Origin: Letharia columbiana
Lineage: Eukaryota; Ascomycota; Lecanoromycetes; Lecanorales; Parmeliaceae
Assembly (NCBI RefSeq): GCF_014066305.1
Contig: NW_023501043.1
Span: forward strand, 558,001 to 622,000
Length of the DNA: 64,000 nucleotides
Direction: 5' to 3'
How positions within the stretch are numbered: the stretch's first letter is position 1; the number at the start of each line of letters is the position of its first letter. The position numbers and the translations under genes are program-made. Shown here in pieces: positions 1 to 11,256 of this stretch. The notes below the pieces were generated by a model. That model searched no databases, was not told the DNA's origin, and saw only the letters and a program-made list of their open reading frames with translations.

Positions 1-1492
1 AGATGTTTTTGAATACGCTAATTAAAAATTCCAGTATGATTCTTCAAACCCAGACGGACTTTGCTTTATCCAGTACAAGCAGCTTAACAGATATCGTCAG
101 TGCTATTTAGTTCCTCGAGTCGGTGTCTTCCCGCACTTGCTAGAAATCTCTGGAAACCACAGAACCCTTTGCTTCAAGGCCAAAGACCATCTCCCCGTCT
201 CTTCATCCACCGCCATAGCTGACGCCGAACTTCATATGATTCCTACCCTGAAACCCTTACCCACCTTTCCACCCCAAATACCCAGGATCGCCATGAGAAA
301 GATTCGGCTCTCGCCCAAGACAACTTCGATGCTCTGATAACCCAGCGTGCTGAAATGAAGGTACCCTGCACTAAGCTCAACCGGCTCTGTGGAAAGAAGA
401 TGAGCAGACCCTAATAGCACGAGTTTCAGATCTGAAAGCGAAGCAGCTGTTCTGTCTTCCAACGAGAAAGATCAACGAGTTTGATAGCTTCGTTTATAGG
501 CAGGCCTGCTACACACAGGAGAGGGGCATTCATGGATGTGCGGCATCCAGAGCATTGCGTTATGTCTGCGATGCTTTCTGAAGTATATAGAGCTCTAGCG
601 AATCCGTATGCTTTGGAAGAACACCGGACCATAAGATGATTGGCATGTACCGTACGGCTTATTCTCACCAACGCAATGTCAGTATATCTCCTTGATAGAC
701 GTCGCAAGAAAAACGACCTTTGTTTCGGTAGTCTTCACACTATCCAGTATGGGAATGGCTTACATAGATTTCGAGCCTGAACGGACAACCGGCGCGTTGA
801 GACCATAACTCCCGGGCTCCCGAGCAGTGAACTACTGTCTTTCGAGGGACAATACACCTCAAAGGCAATAATCTATTATCATCAACACGGCTGTTCGTTC
901 GAGTTCGAGTTTGCTGCCTTTGACATGATCTTTGGGAAAGAGCTACCGCGTTTTACACCAGGGAACGGGAAGGACGATGGCGTTCAATGCCCGGATTGAC
1001 TGGTCAAAAAGGGAAAGGATATGCATCCTGGAGATGGAAATGATCGCGAGAGCTCTGGGAATTCAGGAGCGGTGGACCGGACACAGGTCGTGGCAATAAG
1101 GTGCTAAGCTATTATTGTAATGGCGATGTCTTTAAGCTACGCTTCGAAGCTATGCAAGCAAGTGACATAGAGGATGCATACACCAAAACTTTGCGTGGAG
1201 GGGCGATGGAGCTGTGAAGCTTCAGAGACTACCTTATGTATTTGCTGGTGCTAGTAAGTTTCTTATTATGAGAATCCCTGGCTCAATCGGTATTTTGGTA
1301 GTCGGAATGGGCCAAAAGGAGATTACTCGCCCTATCATGGTTGAATTCTATCACTATTGTATTCTGGTAAATCTACGGCAGAGTCTTAGCAAATGCTTAT
1401 ATTGTAGGACTCGCTATGGGTTCTGACTTCGCCCCCAGCTATTGCCAGCTCAAACTACAACACCGTCCCCACTAACACTGCTACATATGGGA
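1..1492. other. No gene recognised; possibly decayed coding sequence
   Basis: The base composition is balanced, unlike the AT-rich blocks further right, but all open frames are under about 95 codons and none carries a motif I recognise. A plus-strand run around 900-990 and another around 1100-1210 look protein-like locally but are interrupted by stops. The segment could be a degenerated gene or the flank of one lying outside the window. No transposon ends were identified. Confidence 0.4.
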
Positions 1493-2350
1493 CTAAACAC
1501 AGTCCCATCCTGTCCACCCTCTCCGAGACTTCCAACCGATCCCGCATTTCCTGCACAGCCTGTTCCCTGAAGTCTGCTTTGAATAGCCTTGAGAAACTTC
1601 CATCTGCATTTGACTCATAAGATCGTAGCCGCCCCTGTCCTCGAAGCTCTGAGTGCTTAAGCTGAGCATGTCATCTAGGTCAGCACCAATCTCTTCCCAT
1701 TGTTCAGAGTCTTCAGCACTGAAACCAACCCGTTGCACTTGACTCAGGTGTAGACCTGCACTTAGCGCCAGGGTTCGAAATGCTTCCTCACCGTGTTCCC
1801 ATTCGCTCTCAATCATACAATGATACCTCGACGTGATCCCCCCGTCCTCGTCAACAATGACAGACCTAGCGATTTCGAATGAACCATGAACCTCCATTGA
1901 CATAGACACCATCAGACGGCCTGAGCCTGGGGCCTTATAGTTAGCCCAATGCCGGAGCACTTCCTCCCTCTCAAAGGGTGACACATTAGAGAGAAGGTTT
2001 CGTGCGAAGATGACATCAAAAAAGGGGCGATTTGAATCTGAAGAGGTGCGATCAAAGCCAGGAATGTTGTTCAGATGTATAGGATCGCCGTGGTAGAGAG
2101 TAATAGCATTCGCGTATCCAAACGTTTTCAGCGAACACCGAGCCTGCTGCATCGTGTCGTGGGATTCAAGGATCCCAACAATCAACCCATGGCTGCCGCC
2201 TAAGAAAATCTTTACCCTTACGGCCACTTCACAGCTGCCGCAGCCCAAATCCAAGACAGACAATCCGGGCTGAAGTCGGGCTAGATCTAGGAAAGGCATA
2301 ATGGTAGCATTGACGATGTCCGCTTCAAGTCCCGTCGATGGATTAATCAT
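1493..2350 (-). CDS. Class I SAM-dependent methyltransferase (paralogue 1)
   Basis: Predicted 285-residue methyltransferase of the Rossmann-fold class I superfamily. The SAM-binding motif I is clear (SVLDLGCGSCEVAVRV, about residues 31-46). It is followed by the family blocks DVIFARNLLSNV and RHWANY and, towards the C-terminus, ESEWEHGEEAF and QVQRVGFS, which are shared with the copies at 31-36 kb. I chose the ATG whose first base is 2350: four codons of open frame precede it, then an in-frame TAA, so nothing longer is possible without an upstream exon. The frame has no stop or frameshift. The C-terminal tail is Cys/Trp-rich (about residues 266-285), unlike the hydrophobic tail of the 31.8 kb paralogue. 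Substrate unknown; fungal relatives include LaeA-like regulators and secondary-metabolite methyltransferases, but nothing here assigns one. Expected to be soluble. Confidence 0.75.
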   Translation of the reverse strand: MINPSTGLEADIVNATIMPFLDLARLQPGLSVLDLGCGSCEVAVRVKIFLGGSHGLIVGILESHDTMQQARCSLKTFGYANAITLYHGDPIHLNNIPGFDRTSSDSNRPFFDVIFARNLLSNVSPFEREEVLRHWANYKAPGSGRLMVSMSMEVHGSFEIARSVIVDEDGGITSRYHCMIESEWEHGEEAFRTLALSAGLHLSQVQRVGFSAEDSEQWEEIGADLDDMLSLSTQSFEDRGGYDLMSQMQMEVSQGYSKQTSGNRLCRKCGIGWKSRRGWTGWDCV

Positions 2351-3887
2351 GGTGTCAAGCAAGTAAAAACAGACTTAGGATCGACAGGCTTTGGGATCAA
2401 GTGACTGGGATTTTGGACGGAATGTTCAGTGCCTCTAGGCGAAACGCGCAGTAGTTCTAGGAACAAAGGTTAGCAACTTTATTAAGAATTCGAAGACAAA
2501 AGAGGTACCAGGCTTTGACTGAACGATAATTAGGTTGTCCACCGCAAGCCAGCCAGAATTCTGACCAACGTCTATGGTTATAACGATCTGCAAATCCGGG
2601 ACCGGTGGCCGTATTGAAGCCGTTCTTTGAGAGATGGCATACACGAATAGGAATTTATTCGAAGCTAGATGTCGGAGCCTTCTCTATCGTAGCGTCTGAT
2701 AAGTGACACTGCCTCTTGCTTGTTCTAAGCGCGATGCTAATCAGCTTTTCACGCCTCTACGGACTTGCGACGGTGGCAGTACTCGCAAGCCGACGAAGCA
2801 CTCTTCCAGTCTACCACAGTACCAGCAGCCTCCTTCTGCCCAGCCTCTCCGCCTCGTATAGCCCCAATGAACGCGTCCGCAGCAGCGCTTTCCTTCTCTT
2901 CAGCTACCTGGCTTGCTGCAACCACCGCTAGCTGTCTTTGTCGCTGGGTCTCTCTTGCCAACCCATATTTCGATCGATGCTGGACAGGAAGAGGAAGGAA
3001 GACAAAAGAGCCGGTGGCTGGCTGGAAGAGTGAGGACTTGGCTTGGTGAATGGTGGATAGTTGAACGTTGAAAAAGAACGTAGAAGAAGAATGATCACTC
3101 TTCTGACACCGCCGCCGGGCTGGACAAAAATCATGGCATTAGGCAACGGGACTTATGCAGCTTTAGAGTAAAGTAAGACAACGAAATAGTGTCTCGGGGG
3201 CATATTCACCATGCATGCATGTTGCCAAGACCTGTTTCTCGCGACGGCGCGAGGAACAGTCACGTGATCGACTTGCGCCTGGGCGGCTCGAGATCGGAAA
3301 ACCACCGAGCTGGATGAGATTTCATACCTTACGCCCGATCTATACCTACCCCAAATCCCTTCAGTCCCTAGCTGTAATCGGCCTTTGACTTTCGCCCGAC
3401 AGCAGGATGAGTCAAACGAGCGAATCCAGTAATCTGGTGCACAATGTTTATTCAAGCACTTTTCTAGCTTGCCAGAACTCGCAACATTCCGCCCGAGCCT
3501 AGAAAGAATCATCAGCCAAATTCCAATTTAATAGTATAACTGCTTGATGCCTTTGCGCACTGTACGATACGCTGGCCAGTGTACATGATAGCCGTTGGTC
3601 TCGCCGCAAATCGAAGCAGCCTCAATGCCCATTGGCGTTGGCGGAGCAGTGCCAACATTCTCCCTCTCGTCTTTACATGAAACAAAGAAACCCCGCGGAG
3701 CTTCCATGGGTCCAAATTGACCAAGGCACTCGTGATGTCTTGCGTCGATTGCATCCGAGTAGCAAACGATATTTATAGGTGCTCATCAACAATGGACGGG
3801 GTTCCAACAACAGAGCTACGAGATACGTGACAATGCAGCCCAATCAGGCCAAGTGTGGGCTTATACACGGCAGAGCTGCTCGCTCAT
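2351..3887. other. Intergenic region with one long ATG-less open frame
   Basis: Balanced composition. The notable item is a minus-strand open frame ending at 2749 and open up to about 3140. Its last 70 or so codons read like protein: an Ala/Glu/Gln-rich probable coiled coil (RETQRQRQLAVVAASQVAEE) and a C-terminal CEYCHRRKS motif. There is no ATG in this frame, so it would have to be a terminal exon or a relic. A 69-codon minus frame at 2435-2644 is also coding-like but unrecognised. I cannot name a product. Confidence 0.3.
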
Positions 3888-4205
3888 ATGCGTCTGTCGT
3901 ACTCGAACTTTGAAAGGCAGCCTACTGCATCAGGGGATGGTGGAGAAAGGGTGCGGGGCCAAAAGGCTCCTCTGGTCAGCATGGTGCCTTCGGTACGCCT
4001 AGAGAACCCAGAGGACACCAGTGAGAATGAAGAAGACGTAGAAGAAGATGTTGAGAACGAAGAAGACGGTGACATCAGCCGGCGAGATAGCAGTGGTATA
4101 TTTTCCGCCGACCAGGGTTGCATTGTGAGAACCATGGAGGATGAGCTCATCGGTGATACTCATACTCCGTACTCTTATGGATTCCGTGGATCTATTAGGT
4201 CTTAA
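3888..4205 (+). CDS. Hypothetical acidic protein
   Basis: A 105-codon frame starting at an ATG at 3888. It has a strongly acidic centre (about residues 45-72, rich in Glu/Asp with repeated ENEED/VEED words), a Ser/Arg stretch, then a Tyr/Gly/Arg tail. Acidic low-complexity frames also arise by chance from GAA/GAC repeats, and the opposite strand is open as well (Ser-rich), so coding status is uncertain. No signal peptide or membrane segment. No recognised family. Confidence 0.22.
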   Translation: MRLSYSNFERQPTASGDGGERVRGQKAPLVSMVPSVRLENPEDTSENEEDVEEDVENEEDGDISRRDSSGIFSADQGCIVRTMEDELIGDTHTPYSYGFRGSIRS

Positions 4206-4775
4206 TAGCTTCTGATTGTAGCATCCAACTGCGCTAGGTAAGAGTAGTATTTGAACAACGATATGCCTTCTGAACACCCCGTCTGCAGGACTGTGGACAC
4301 CTTTTCCGAAAAGACATAGCTACCACTCTCCTATCTCAGCTCTACCGTCGTATCTCGTCTTCCATAAGTTAAATTTTGTTGATATTGTTGGGTAGATGAT
4401 GCTCTATAGTACAAGAATGTATGGGAGTTGCAACATAGCAAAACAATATTAAAAAACATATGTTAAAATCTAGGATTTGATAGTAGCTATTACCCGGGTA
4501 ATAGAAAAGCCTAAATACTAACCTTAATCAAGCTAGAAGATGAACGGCCGCATCACATACATTTTCATACCCAAATTTTCGTAAATGAACGTGTAATCAG
4601 TATGCCTGGAAGGATCCAGGCTACTCTCGACGGTGGTGGACAAGTAACAGGCTATTAATGGAGAAATATGATATCTATGTATAGAAGATTGGTAAGGGAA
4701 GACCGTAATCTCCATTTAGTTAGTGACTAGTGTTCAGACTTTTCCGTCACTCGGGTGCTATCAATACTCGTACGG
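4206..4775. other. Non-coding transition into AT-rich block
   Basis: AT content rises along this stretch. I see no gene, no intron signals and no element end other than the inverted motif listed at 4776. Confidence 0.5.
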
Positions 4776-4859
4776 CCGACCTTTTAATTACGTATTAATC
4801 AGATAAACCAGTCTTATAACTAATCATTCCACCAATCAGAAGACCTAGATTCTATATTT

Positions 4860-6388
4860 TCTTGACATTATCTCTCGCCGTAGATTATTGTTTATATGTA
4901 AATAAATGATTATTTTTGAAGTTATACCTATAATAGTCATATCTAATAGAAATTAAGGGCGCCGGCGAGATACGCGCGATATACATGGGCCTACGGGCTT
5001 ATATCGTCACTATGAGAGTTTTTTATCAAGAGAAATACGAGGATATAGAGCGAAAAATAGATATCAAGGCCAGTACTACTCGTAACATCTTTACAAGTAT
5101 CAAGAATCGAGCTGGGAACGACGATTTTCACGAAATAATGGCTGTGTAAGTTGAGGGCGACGATGGGAGGTAGGGAAATTATTTGAATAGTCTAAAAGAG
5201 GTTAGTACTGTTAAGAGGACAGAATCGGATTATATACTCGTGCTGTTCAGAAGTGAGTTCTTTGATAGAGCGAGGATATTAATAAATTCTTTCACTTAGC
5301 CGAATATCGGTTAATCTATTAATATCCTCGCTCTATCAAAGAACTCACTTCTAAACAGCACGAGTATAGACGAATTAAAGCTATTATCTCTAAATAATAC
5401 CTTAGCGAGCAGCAGCGGCCTTCTTTTACTGTATATGTACGGTAAATTTACGGTTGTTTTATTAAGACGTATTAGTAGACCATCTCCGCCTTTAAATAAT
5501 AAAGAATAAAAAACGAACTAAATAATTAACGGTTATATCTCTTTGTACGTATTAATAAAAAATCGTATCGAGTTGAAACAACTATAATATTTTAAATACG
5601 TTTTATAGATTAAAATCGTTATGATATCGTTGCGATATCGTTACTATTAGAATCGATATAGATATAATATTAATATAGGTATTTTGAATAAGATAACTAA
5701 GGTATCGAACTATGTAGGTAGAAGAAAGATATTAAGTAGTAGATGGATGCCTCTATCAAGATACGCTAGGCCCGAATGGGTGAGAGGGCTAAGTGGTGTG
5801 TTAAGGATATAGAATACGCTCGTAATAGTTACGACACCGTTCTGGAACCGAGAAACCGTTATAAAATTAAAAACTATTTCGAAAAGAATAAAAAAATTAG
5901 GACTGCAATATTAGTTAAGGTCTATTAAGAATAGAATATTTATAAAATTAATTAATTTTAAATAAAAGATGCATTCGTTATTGATTCGAATTACGAGACT
6001 ACGTTACTCTATAAATTTTTACCACTCGATTAAATTTACTTAAGCTGGAGAAGAGTTTATTTAACTATATTAAGTAGTTTATATAAATCTATTATTACTA
6101 AGATATTTATATAAATATCGTTATTCTATTAATTTATAATTACTATCGTAATAAATTAGATCCTCCGATTTAACGTATTAAAATTTAATACGCTTATTAA
6201 GAGAAATCAATTTGCTATTATTTTAAAAAAAGCACTATCAAAAATATATAACGTATTTAATTTCTTTCGAAATTATAATTGCATTATAAAGCTATCGTTA
6301 AAAGACGATAAATCTTATTAATTTAATTAAGGTACGGTTAGCGTAACTTATAGCCCTTCGCTAAGATAGTCATAATATATATAATTCA
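4860..6388. repeat. AT-rich, RIP-like degenerate sequence
   Basis: Very high A+T, dominated by TA-rich words with few CA/TG dinucleotides and no long open frame in any of six frames. This is the signature left by repeat-induced point mutation on a former transposon. No coding domain can be recovered by eye apart from the palindrome listed separately. Confidence 0.6.
5233..5368. repeat. Long near-perfect palindrome (52-bp arms)
   Basis: The left arm 5233-5284 and right arm 5317-5368 are reverse complements with a single mismatch (a G/A transition), separated by a 32-nt spacer. The arms contain the word gagttctttgatagagcgag and its complement. Such perfection inside an otherwise decayed AT-rich block implies a young inverted duplication or a fold-back element. 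Confidence 0.8.
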
Positions 6389-7092
6389 GAGCAAATTACC
6401 GAATCATACCTCGAAAGTATAAATCCTTATCGAATCATATCTCTAATTACTGAATCATACCCCTATAACCAAATCACACTCAAATATGGGGTATGATTCG
6501 GTAATTTGTTATTGCTTAGAGTATGATTCGATAAGTTGTCAAAGTAGCCTCAAACTACGAAGGAGATAATCCGCGATCTGGCTTATTCGATCATAGAAAT
6601 AAGGGAGTTTCTCCGATCGCATTTGATGAGAATCTATTAGCCTAAAACATCAGACGAAAGCCGAGTGGGCGAAATTTCGAGCCCGGGGGTGTCCGCACTT
6701 CACGCTGCAGACACCCCTATTCGGGTCCCGTAGGGCCCCCGAAGGAATAATTTCTACTACGCTGCGCAACGGGGCGGGGTAAGCTTCGGGGGTCAAACCC
6801 CGCCCCGAACCCCGCCCCGTTACGCAGCGTAAATACCACCGTCATCAATAATCAAGTCGACGACTACAATCAGACGTTCAGTAAGCCTACCGCTACCATT
6901 ATCTTCATTAAACCCTCTTATATCAGAAAGCTATTATTTAAGACCATCATCAAATCATACCTCAAGCAATGGCAAATTACCGAATCATACCCCATATTTA
7001 AGTGTGATTTGATTGTAGAGGTATGATTCAGTAATTAGGGGTATGATTCGATAAGGATTCACAGTTTTCGGGTATGAATTAGTAATTCGCCC
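6389..7092. mobile_element. Mutator-like MITE, type I (copy A)
   Basis: A 704-bp non-autonomous element. Both ends are arrays of the motif TTACYGAATCATACCCC in inverted orientation, the termini being gagcaaattacc and its mate ending in aattcgccc. The flanks carry a perfect 10-bp duplication, atataattca (6379-6388 and 7093-7102), which fits the 8-11 bp duplications of the Mutator superfamily. The interior holds a GC-rich fold-back core at about 6680-6830. It is the sister of the copy at 27928-28754 and shows some RIP-type changes, including the first GGG having become GAG. Confidence 0.85.
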
Positions 7093-7180
7093 ATATAATT
7101 CATGAATAGTTGCATGCGTAGGTGCGGAGAGTGTGCCAAGAAAAGACCAAATCCAATCTATTCTATTGATTGAAACGATG

Positions 7181-7970
7181 ATTGGAAAGCTTGCTTTCTC
7201 AATACTCAAGACTTGAAAACGAGAATGGGTGCTACGCTAAGAGGCTAGTGACCAATCAGATCATCGGATTTCACCATTTTCAGTCTAAAACACACCTTAT
7301 TTCTTTATTTTCGATTTAAAAGCGGGTATACACGGGTACGTTTAAAAGAGGAAGCTGGAAAAGAACTTCAAAATCCTCAAATCTACCTTTTTTGATTCCT
7401 TTTCTTTTATCAAAAATATAATAATAAACTAAGTACGTAGAGTTATAGAGTTAACTATGCGCTTTCAAATAGTGTAGTATAGACGAAATTTGATAAAGTA
7501 TCCGTAAAGATATACTAAAAACTAAGATTTTTACTTGAATTATCGAGCTTGCGAGAAGAGCCTCTCTGGCAGAAGCCCTCGAAGAACCCTCGAAGAGCTC
7601 TCGGAGGGTTAGGGGGGTTTCAGGCGGTCTCCCTCTGAGTATATCAAATAAATTACAACGTCTCTCTCGATTCTCAGGGTTAGATCTCTTAAAATCCCTT
7701 AAACCCTTCGGAGCTCTTTAAGGGCTCTCCGAGAGCTTATAGAGTATCGGAGGGGCTGTCAAAGCAAGCTCGAAATTTGATTGTTTTAGTGATATTTGAT
7801 TGATTTCGAGCTTGCTTTGACAGCCCCTCCGATACAAGCTCTCGGAGAGCCCTTAAAGAGCCCCCGAAGGGTCCGAGGGGTTTTAGGGGATCTCCCTGAG
7901 AATCAAATATGTCAAAAACCAGTACTCGGCAAGCTTTTCACTACTGGGAAGCCCGCGCCCCAGCACGAAT
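7181..7970 (+). mobile_element. Repeat family IV, short copy
   Basis: It begins with attggaaagcttgctttctc, also found at about 37385 and, inverted, at about 24049. It ends near the gcccgcgccccagcac word, which recurs inverted at 22716-22735. The 3' half holds a large inverted duplication (listed separately). It shares about 400 bp with 39.5-40.2 kb (words such as ttcaaaagaggaagctgg). No transposase is encoded in this copy; the class is unresolved. Confidence 0.5.
7670..7905. repeat. Inverted duplication, about 110-bp arms
   Basis: Arms at about 7670-7780 and 7795-7905 pair around a short loop near 7785-7795. The inner words are ggaggggctgtcaaagcaag and its complement, and the outer parts both contain ctctccgagagc and ttaaagagc words. 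The same GC-rich module occurs as a single copy inside the 22.7-24.0 kb insertion, so the inverted pair arose within this copy. Confidence 0.75.
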
Positions 7971-8290
7971 TTAGATAAGATTCTTCTGATTGGTGCGTGA
8001 TTAAAAGGTCGGCCGCACGAGGGGACACGGCCTATTTAAGGCTCTTTTAATATGGCAATCTCGGCTATCCTGTTATAAGTGTGCTGTGCCTCTCCCTCAC
8101 TAGCCCCTAGTCAAGCTGTGGCGACTAGTGCTGTCTCGCGTAACGTCCCATGAAAACTACACGCACAAATGAGTTCTAAATGATGATTGGCTGGGTCCTA
8201 AGGCCCAGTAGCACGTAGATAGCGGTCCACTATGCAGCTCAGCCCTAGGAAAACTCCTAAAACAGATAGCCCACATCTGACGGGAACCTG

Positions 8291-9214
8291 TCAGCTCTGA
8301 GCTGTATAAGGACGCTGGAGGCGACGTGATGCGGCGAGGATGTAGGCCGGGTGTGTTTCGATGTACAAGCGGTATGAGTCAGACTTCCAACGGCCAAGTA
8401 GTTGAATCTTATCGTCGGTTAGGCCGGCGTCCTTCGCGGAGGTAGCGGCCCCCCTGCGGAAAGAGTGTCCTGAGTAGTGACCCGGGTAACCGAGTGTGTG
8501 TAGAGTGCTACGTAGTGTAGCGGTGACGTACTATCTTGTAAAGGCCTTGCCCGGATTGAATAGCGGCGATGACCCACTGGTAGGGAAGCGAGTGAACAAG
8601 TTTCGTAGCGAACGAATAGGGTAGGCGTCATTATTTGCAGCGGCAATTGATAGGGTGATCCCTTTTCTGAATGGATCCGTCTTCGAGGACGGTAGCGACA
8701 GCTCCATATGGTGGCTATGTAGCGTAATCGAACGTCTTGTGATATGCCATCGTCCGAAGTCGCTATCCTCGGATTCAGCTTGGGACCATGTGAATTCGCC
8801 CACACGAAGGAATGTCGTAAATGCGAGGCAAAAGGAAGCATGTAAGGTGGCTCCCTCTAGGGAAGTTTTATCGAACTGAGTAAGGATGTGGAGCAGTAGG
8901 TCTCGTGTGATTGGACGGCGTTCTTTGGTATCGGCCTCGCCACGTAGTCTGCGAATACCGGCGATCACCCGCTGCAATAGTGGGTGGTGGAAGACCTCGA
9001 GGTCCTCGAATCCCATGTTCACATGGGCTGACCGGACGCCTATAAGATAGGCCTTGATGGATTTAACCTGAACGTGACGGTCGGCTAGACGTGCTATCCA
9101 GCCGGTAAGTGACTGAATGGTAGCGGGAAACGCGGTAGTCCTCGATAGGGTATAAAACTCGGTGTAGGAGGCCTTCGCCGTTTGATAGCTACTTCTCGTC
9201 TTATTGGCTAGACC
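8291..9214 (-). pseudogene. DIRS tyrosine recombinase (YR), one in-frame stop
   Basis: The open frame runs from an in-frame TAA at 9215-9217 to TGA at 8291-8293. The N-terminal SAM-like DNA-binding part is typical (SLTGWIARLADRHVQVKSIK). The catalytic part shows the first Arg in FLRVGEF, the HSFRRG box (His-x-x-Arg) and the nucleophile region GRWKSDSYRLYIE, so the Arg/His/Arg/Tyr set is visible. One in-frame TAG at 8531-8533 separates the first Arg from the HSFRRG box; CAG-to-TAG would explain it. Upstream of 9214 a short compatible frame (starting MPRDTSNK) sits one base out, suggesting a small deletion near the start. The role in life would be integration of the circular cDNA without target duplication. 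Confidence 0.8.
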
Positions 9215-9285
9215 TTATTAGAGGTATCTCGCGGCATTGCGGTTTAGAGGAGTCTCTTTGTATCATGATTTAGGTGGATCGCGGC

Positions 9286-10917
9286 TTAATGACTCCTGCG
9301 TAGGCTGAGAGCGCTCAGCTGTGGATGTAAGTTAGTAATTCTATTAAATTTGAAGCGAGAGAGTAAGTCGGCTAAAGTATTCCACTTGGTAGGAATCCAA
9401 ATCACATTGCAAACGATATCGGATCGAGCGAATAGCATGACTATTTGCCTGAGCGGTGTTATGGCCGGCCCACGCATAGAACTGCTACGGATACCCTCGA
9501 CGACGGCGCCGTTATTATAGTAGAGCGTAAGGTGTGATTGGTGTAAGCGGGGTAGCCATCTGCGGATGGCCATAAGGACGGTAAGCATCTCTTTGAATTG
9601 GATGTCCTTCTTGCGGTAGCGGGTAGCGAAGTGCATACTAAACGTATCGTCTAGTTCAGGATGAGTGGCGATATCCTCGAGGATATACCCTCCCATTCCA
9701 TGCTTACTAGAAGCGTCTGTCTATATGGAATAGTGACGGCGTGCGGCTGTGCGGCGGAGTAGTCGTATCCCGTTCCACCTGGATAGGAAGGTGTCCCACC
9801 AGCGTAGGTCCGCTGCGATTGCGGCGGTGATATGGTAATATCCTCGTTTTTTGGATAGTGCGGAGTAGAGCCTTCTCAGAAAAGCCCTATTAGGGACTAT
9901 CACTTTGGCGGAGAAGGATAGCAGACCTACCGCTGACTCAAGCTCGTCATGGGGGATGCTCCGTCTATTTAGGAGGGCTTTTACCGACTTTCTCGCCCTT
10001 TCCAGCTTGTCGGGAGGGAGCCTGACCTTCATCTTCTCGCTATCGAACTGAATTCCCAAAAATTCGACCAGAGTACCTTCCTCATCCTTGGTGTGATTCA
10101 CCTTTAGGCCACAGTCATCGCAGACGGTATTAAAGTCCTCGCTAAATTGGGCTGCGTCGCCGTTAGGCGGAAGGATAGCGAAGAAGTCGTCTAGGTAGTG
10201 GAAAACGATGCTCTAGAATAGGACGGCAACGAGTACCCAATGAAGGGTCTTAGCGAATAGATCGAAAATGAAGGGTGCGGTGCGTAGGCCGAATGGTAAG
10301 AATCTATTAATGTAGTAGAAGCCATCCCAAAAGAAACCCAGTAGCCAAAAGTCCGATTCGGCTATGGGGATGTGTCTAAATGCGTCGGCGAGGTCTCGTT
10401 TGATTATGATTGCACCCTCGCCCTGGGCGAGTAGGGTATCGATAGCATCGTCTAGTATGGTGTACTCGAGTGCTCCGTAGGCCTCGTGAATGTAGTGGTT
10501 GACGGAGTGTAGCCGTGGGAAGGAAAGATCGTGAATCCTTCTCCAGCCGCCGTTATGCTTCGGGATAAGGCCTAATGGGGACGAAATGAAGTGTTTCGAG
10601 GGTTTCATGTCTAGCCTTGTTAGGCGGCCGTTATCCTCCTGCTTTTGAAGGTCTTTGGATAGTATTTCGGGTGCTGCAGCGGTACTTGGGTGGGGTTTAC
10701 TTAACAGTAACTGACTGGGGCCTTGATAGCCTATTTTGACGCCGCGGGCGATGATTGCGAGTAAGGTATTAGCGAATACCTGGTCGGGGTGATCCTTGAG
10801 CCATTTCTTCCAGCCGTCTTCCTTTAGTAGGCTACGTCTCTTTAGTAGAGGCTTATTTAGCGAGATAAGCATGTACGGGAATGACTCGGCTATCGACTCA
10901 AGGCCCCTCGGTATTAG
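9286..10917 (-). pseudogene. DIRS reverse transcriptase-RNase H, two in-frame stops
   Basis: A single reading frame is open from 10917 to TAA at 9286-9288, apart from TAG codons at 10213-10215 and 9721-9723. RT landmarks in order: GGWRRIHDLSFPR, the catalytic block IKRDLADAFRHIPI, FGLRTAPFIFD, and the active-site box FHYLDDFF just after the first stop. RNase H follows with TDASSKHGMGGYI, FKEMLTVLMAI and the DIRS-typical WIPTKWNTLADLLSR. A probable third acidic position reads Asn in LYYNNGAVV, where relatives have Asp; GAT-to-AAT would be a RIP-type change. Both stops are likewise explained by CAG-to-TAG and TGG-to-TAG. No methyltransferase domain was seen. Confidence 0.85.
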
Positions 10918-11256
10918 TTATGGCCGAGGGGTGGGAGGGGGCCTTGCACCCAGCGGGGTGGTGTTGGCGGAGGTTCCGTTGGTGCAGCTGGTGGCAGGAT
11001 GTGATTGGCCATATACGTTACACATGTGTAGGTAGCGATAGCCCCGAGCGTTGCAGGGTTTATTGCGATTGAACCGATTGCAGTAGAACGATTAAGGGTT
11101 TTAGATATTTTGGTGAGAAGGTGTGGGAGTAATATCACGATATGCCTGGGGTAAAGCCTAACTTAGGCGTGAATTGTATGGTGGGTAGGCTCCCGGTTGG
11201 GTCGGCGGGGGTCGCTGTCTCAGGATTCGATTTTCTAAGTGATTGTCGGGTGTTCG

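Larger units (their letters stand above)
4776..8015. mobile_element. Possible RIP-eroded TIR element bounded by inverted 20-mers
   Basis: The motif cggccgaccttttaattacg at 4776-4795 recurs in inverted form at 7994-8013 with one mismatch. A second matching stretch (the cttctgattgg word) lies just inside each copy, though the left one has about 43 extra bases between the two words. This looks like the terminal inverted repeats of an old DNA transposon of about 3.2 kb. No transposase is readable, no TSD is evident, and the interior now holds the MULE copy at 6389 and the repeat at 7181. Confidence 0.35.
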
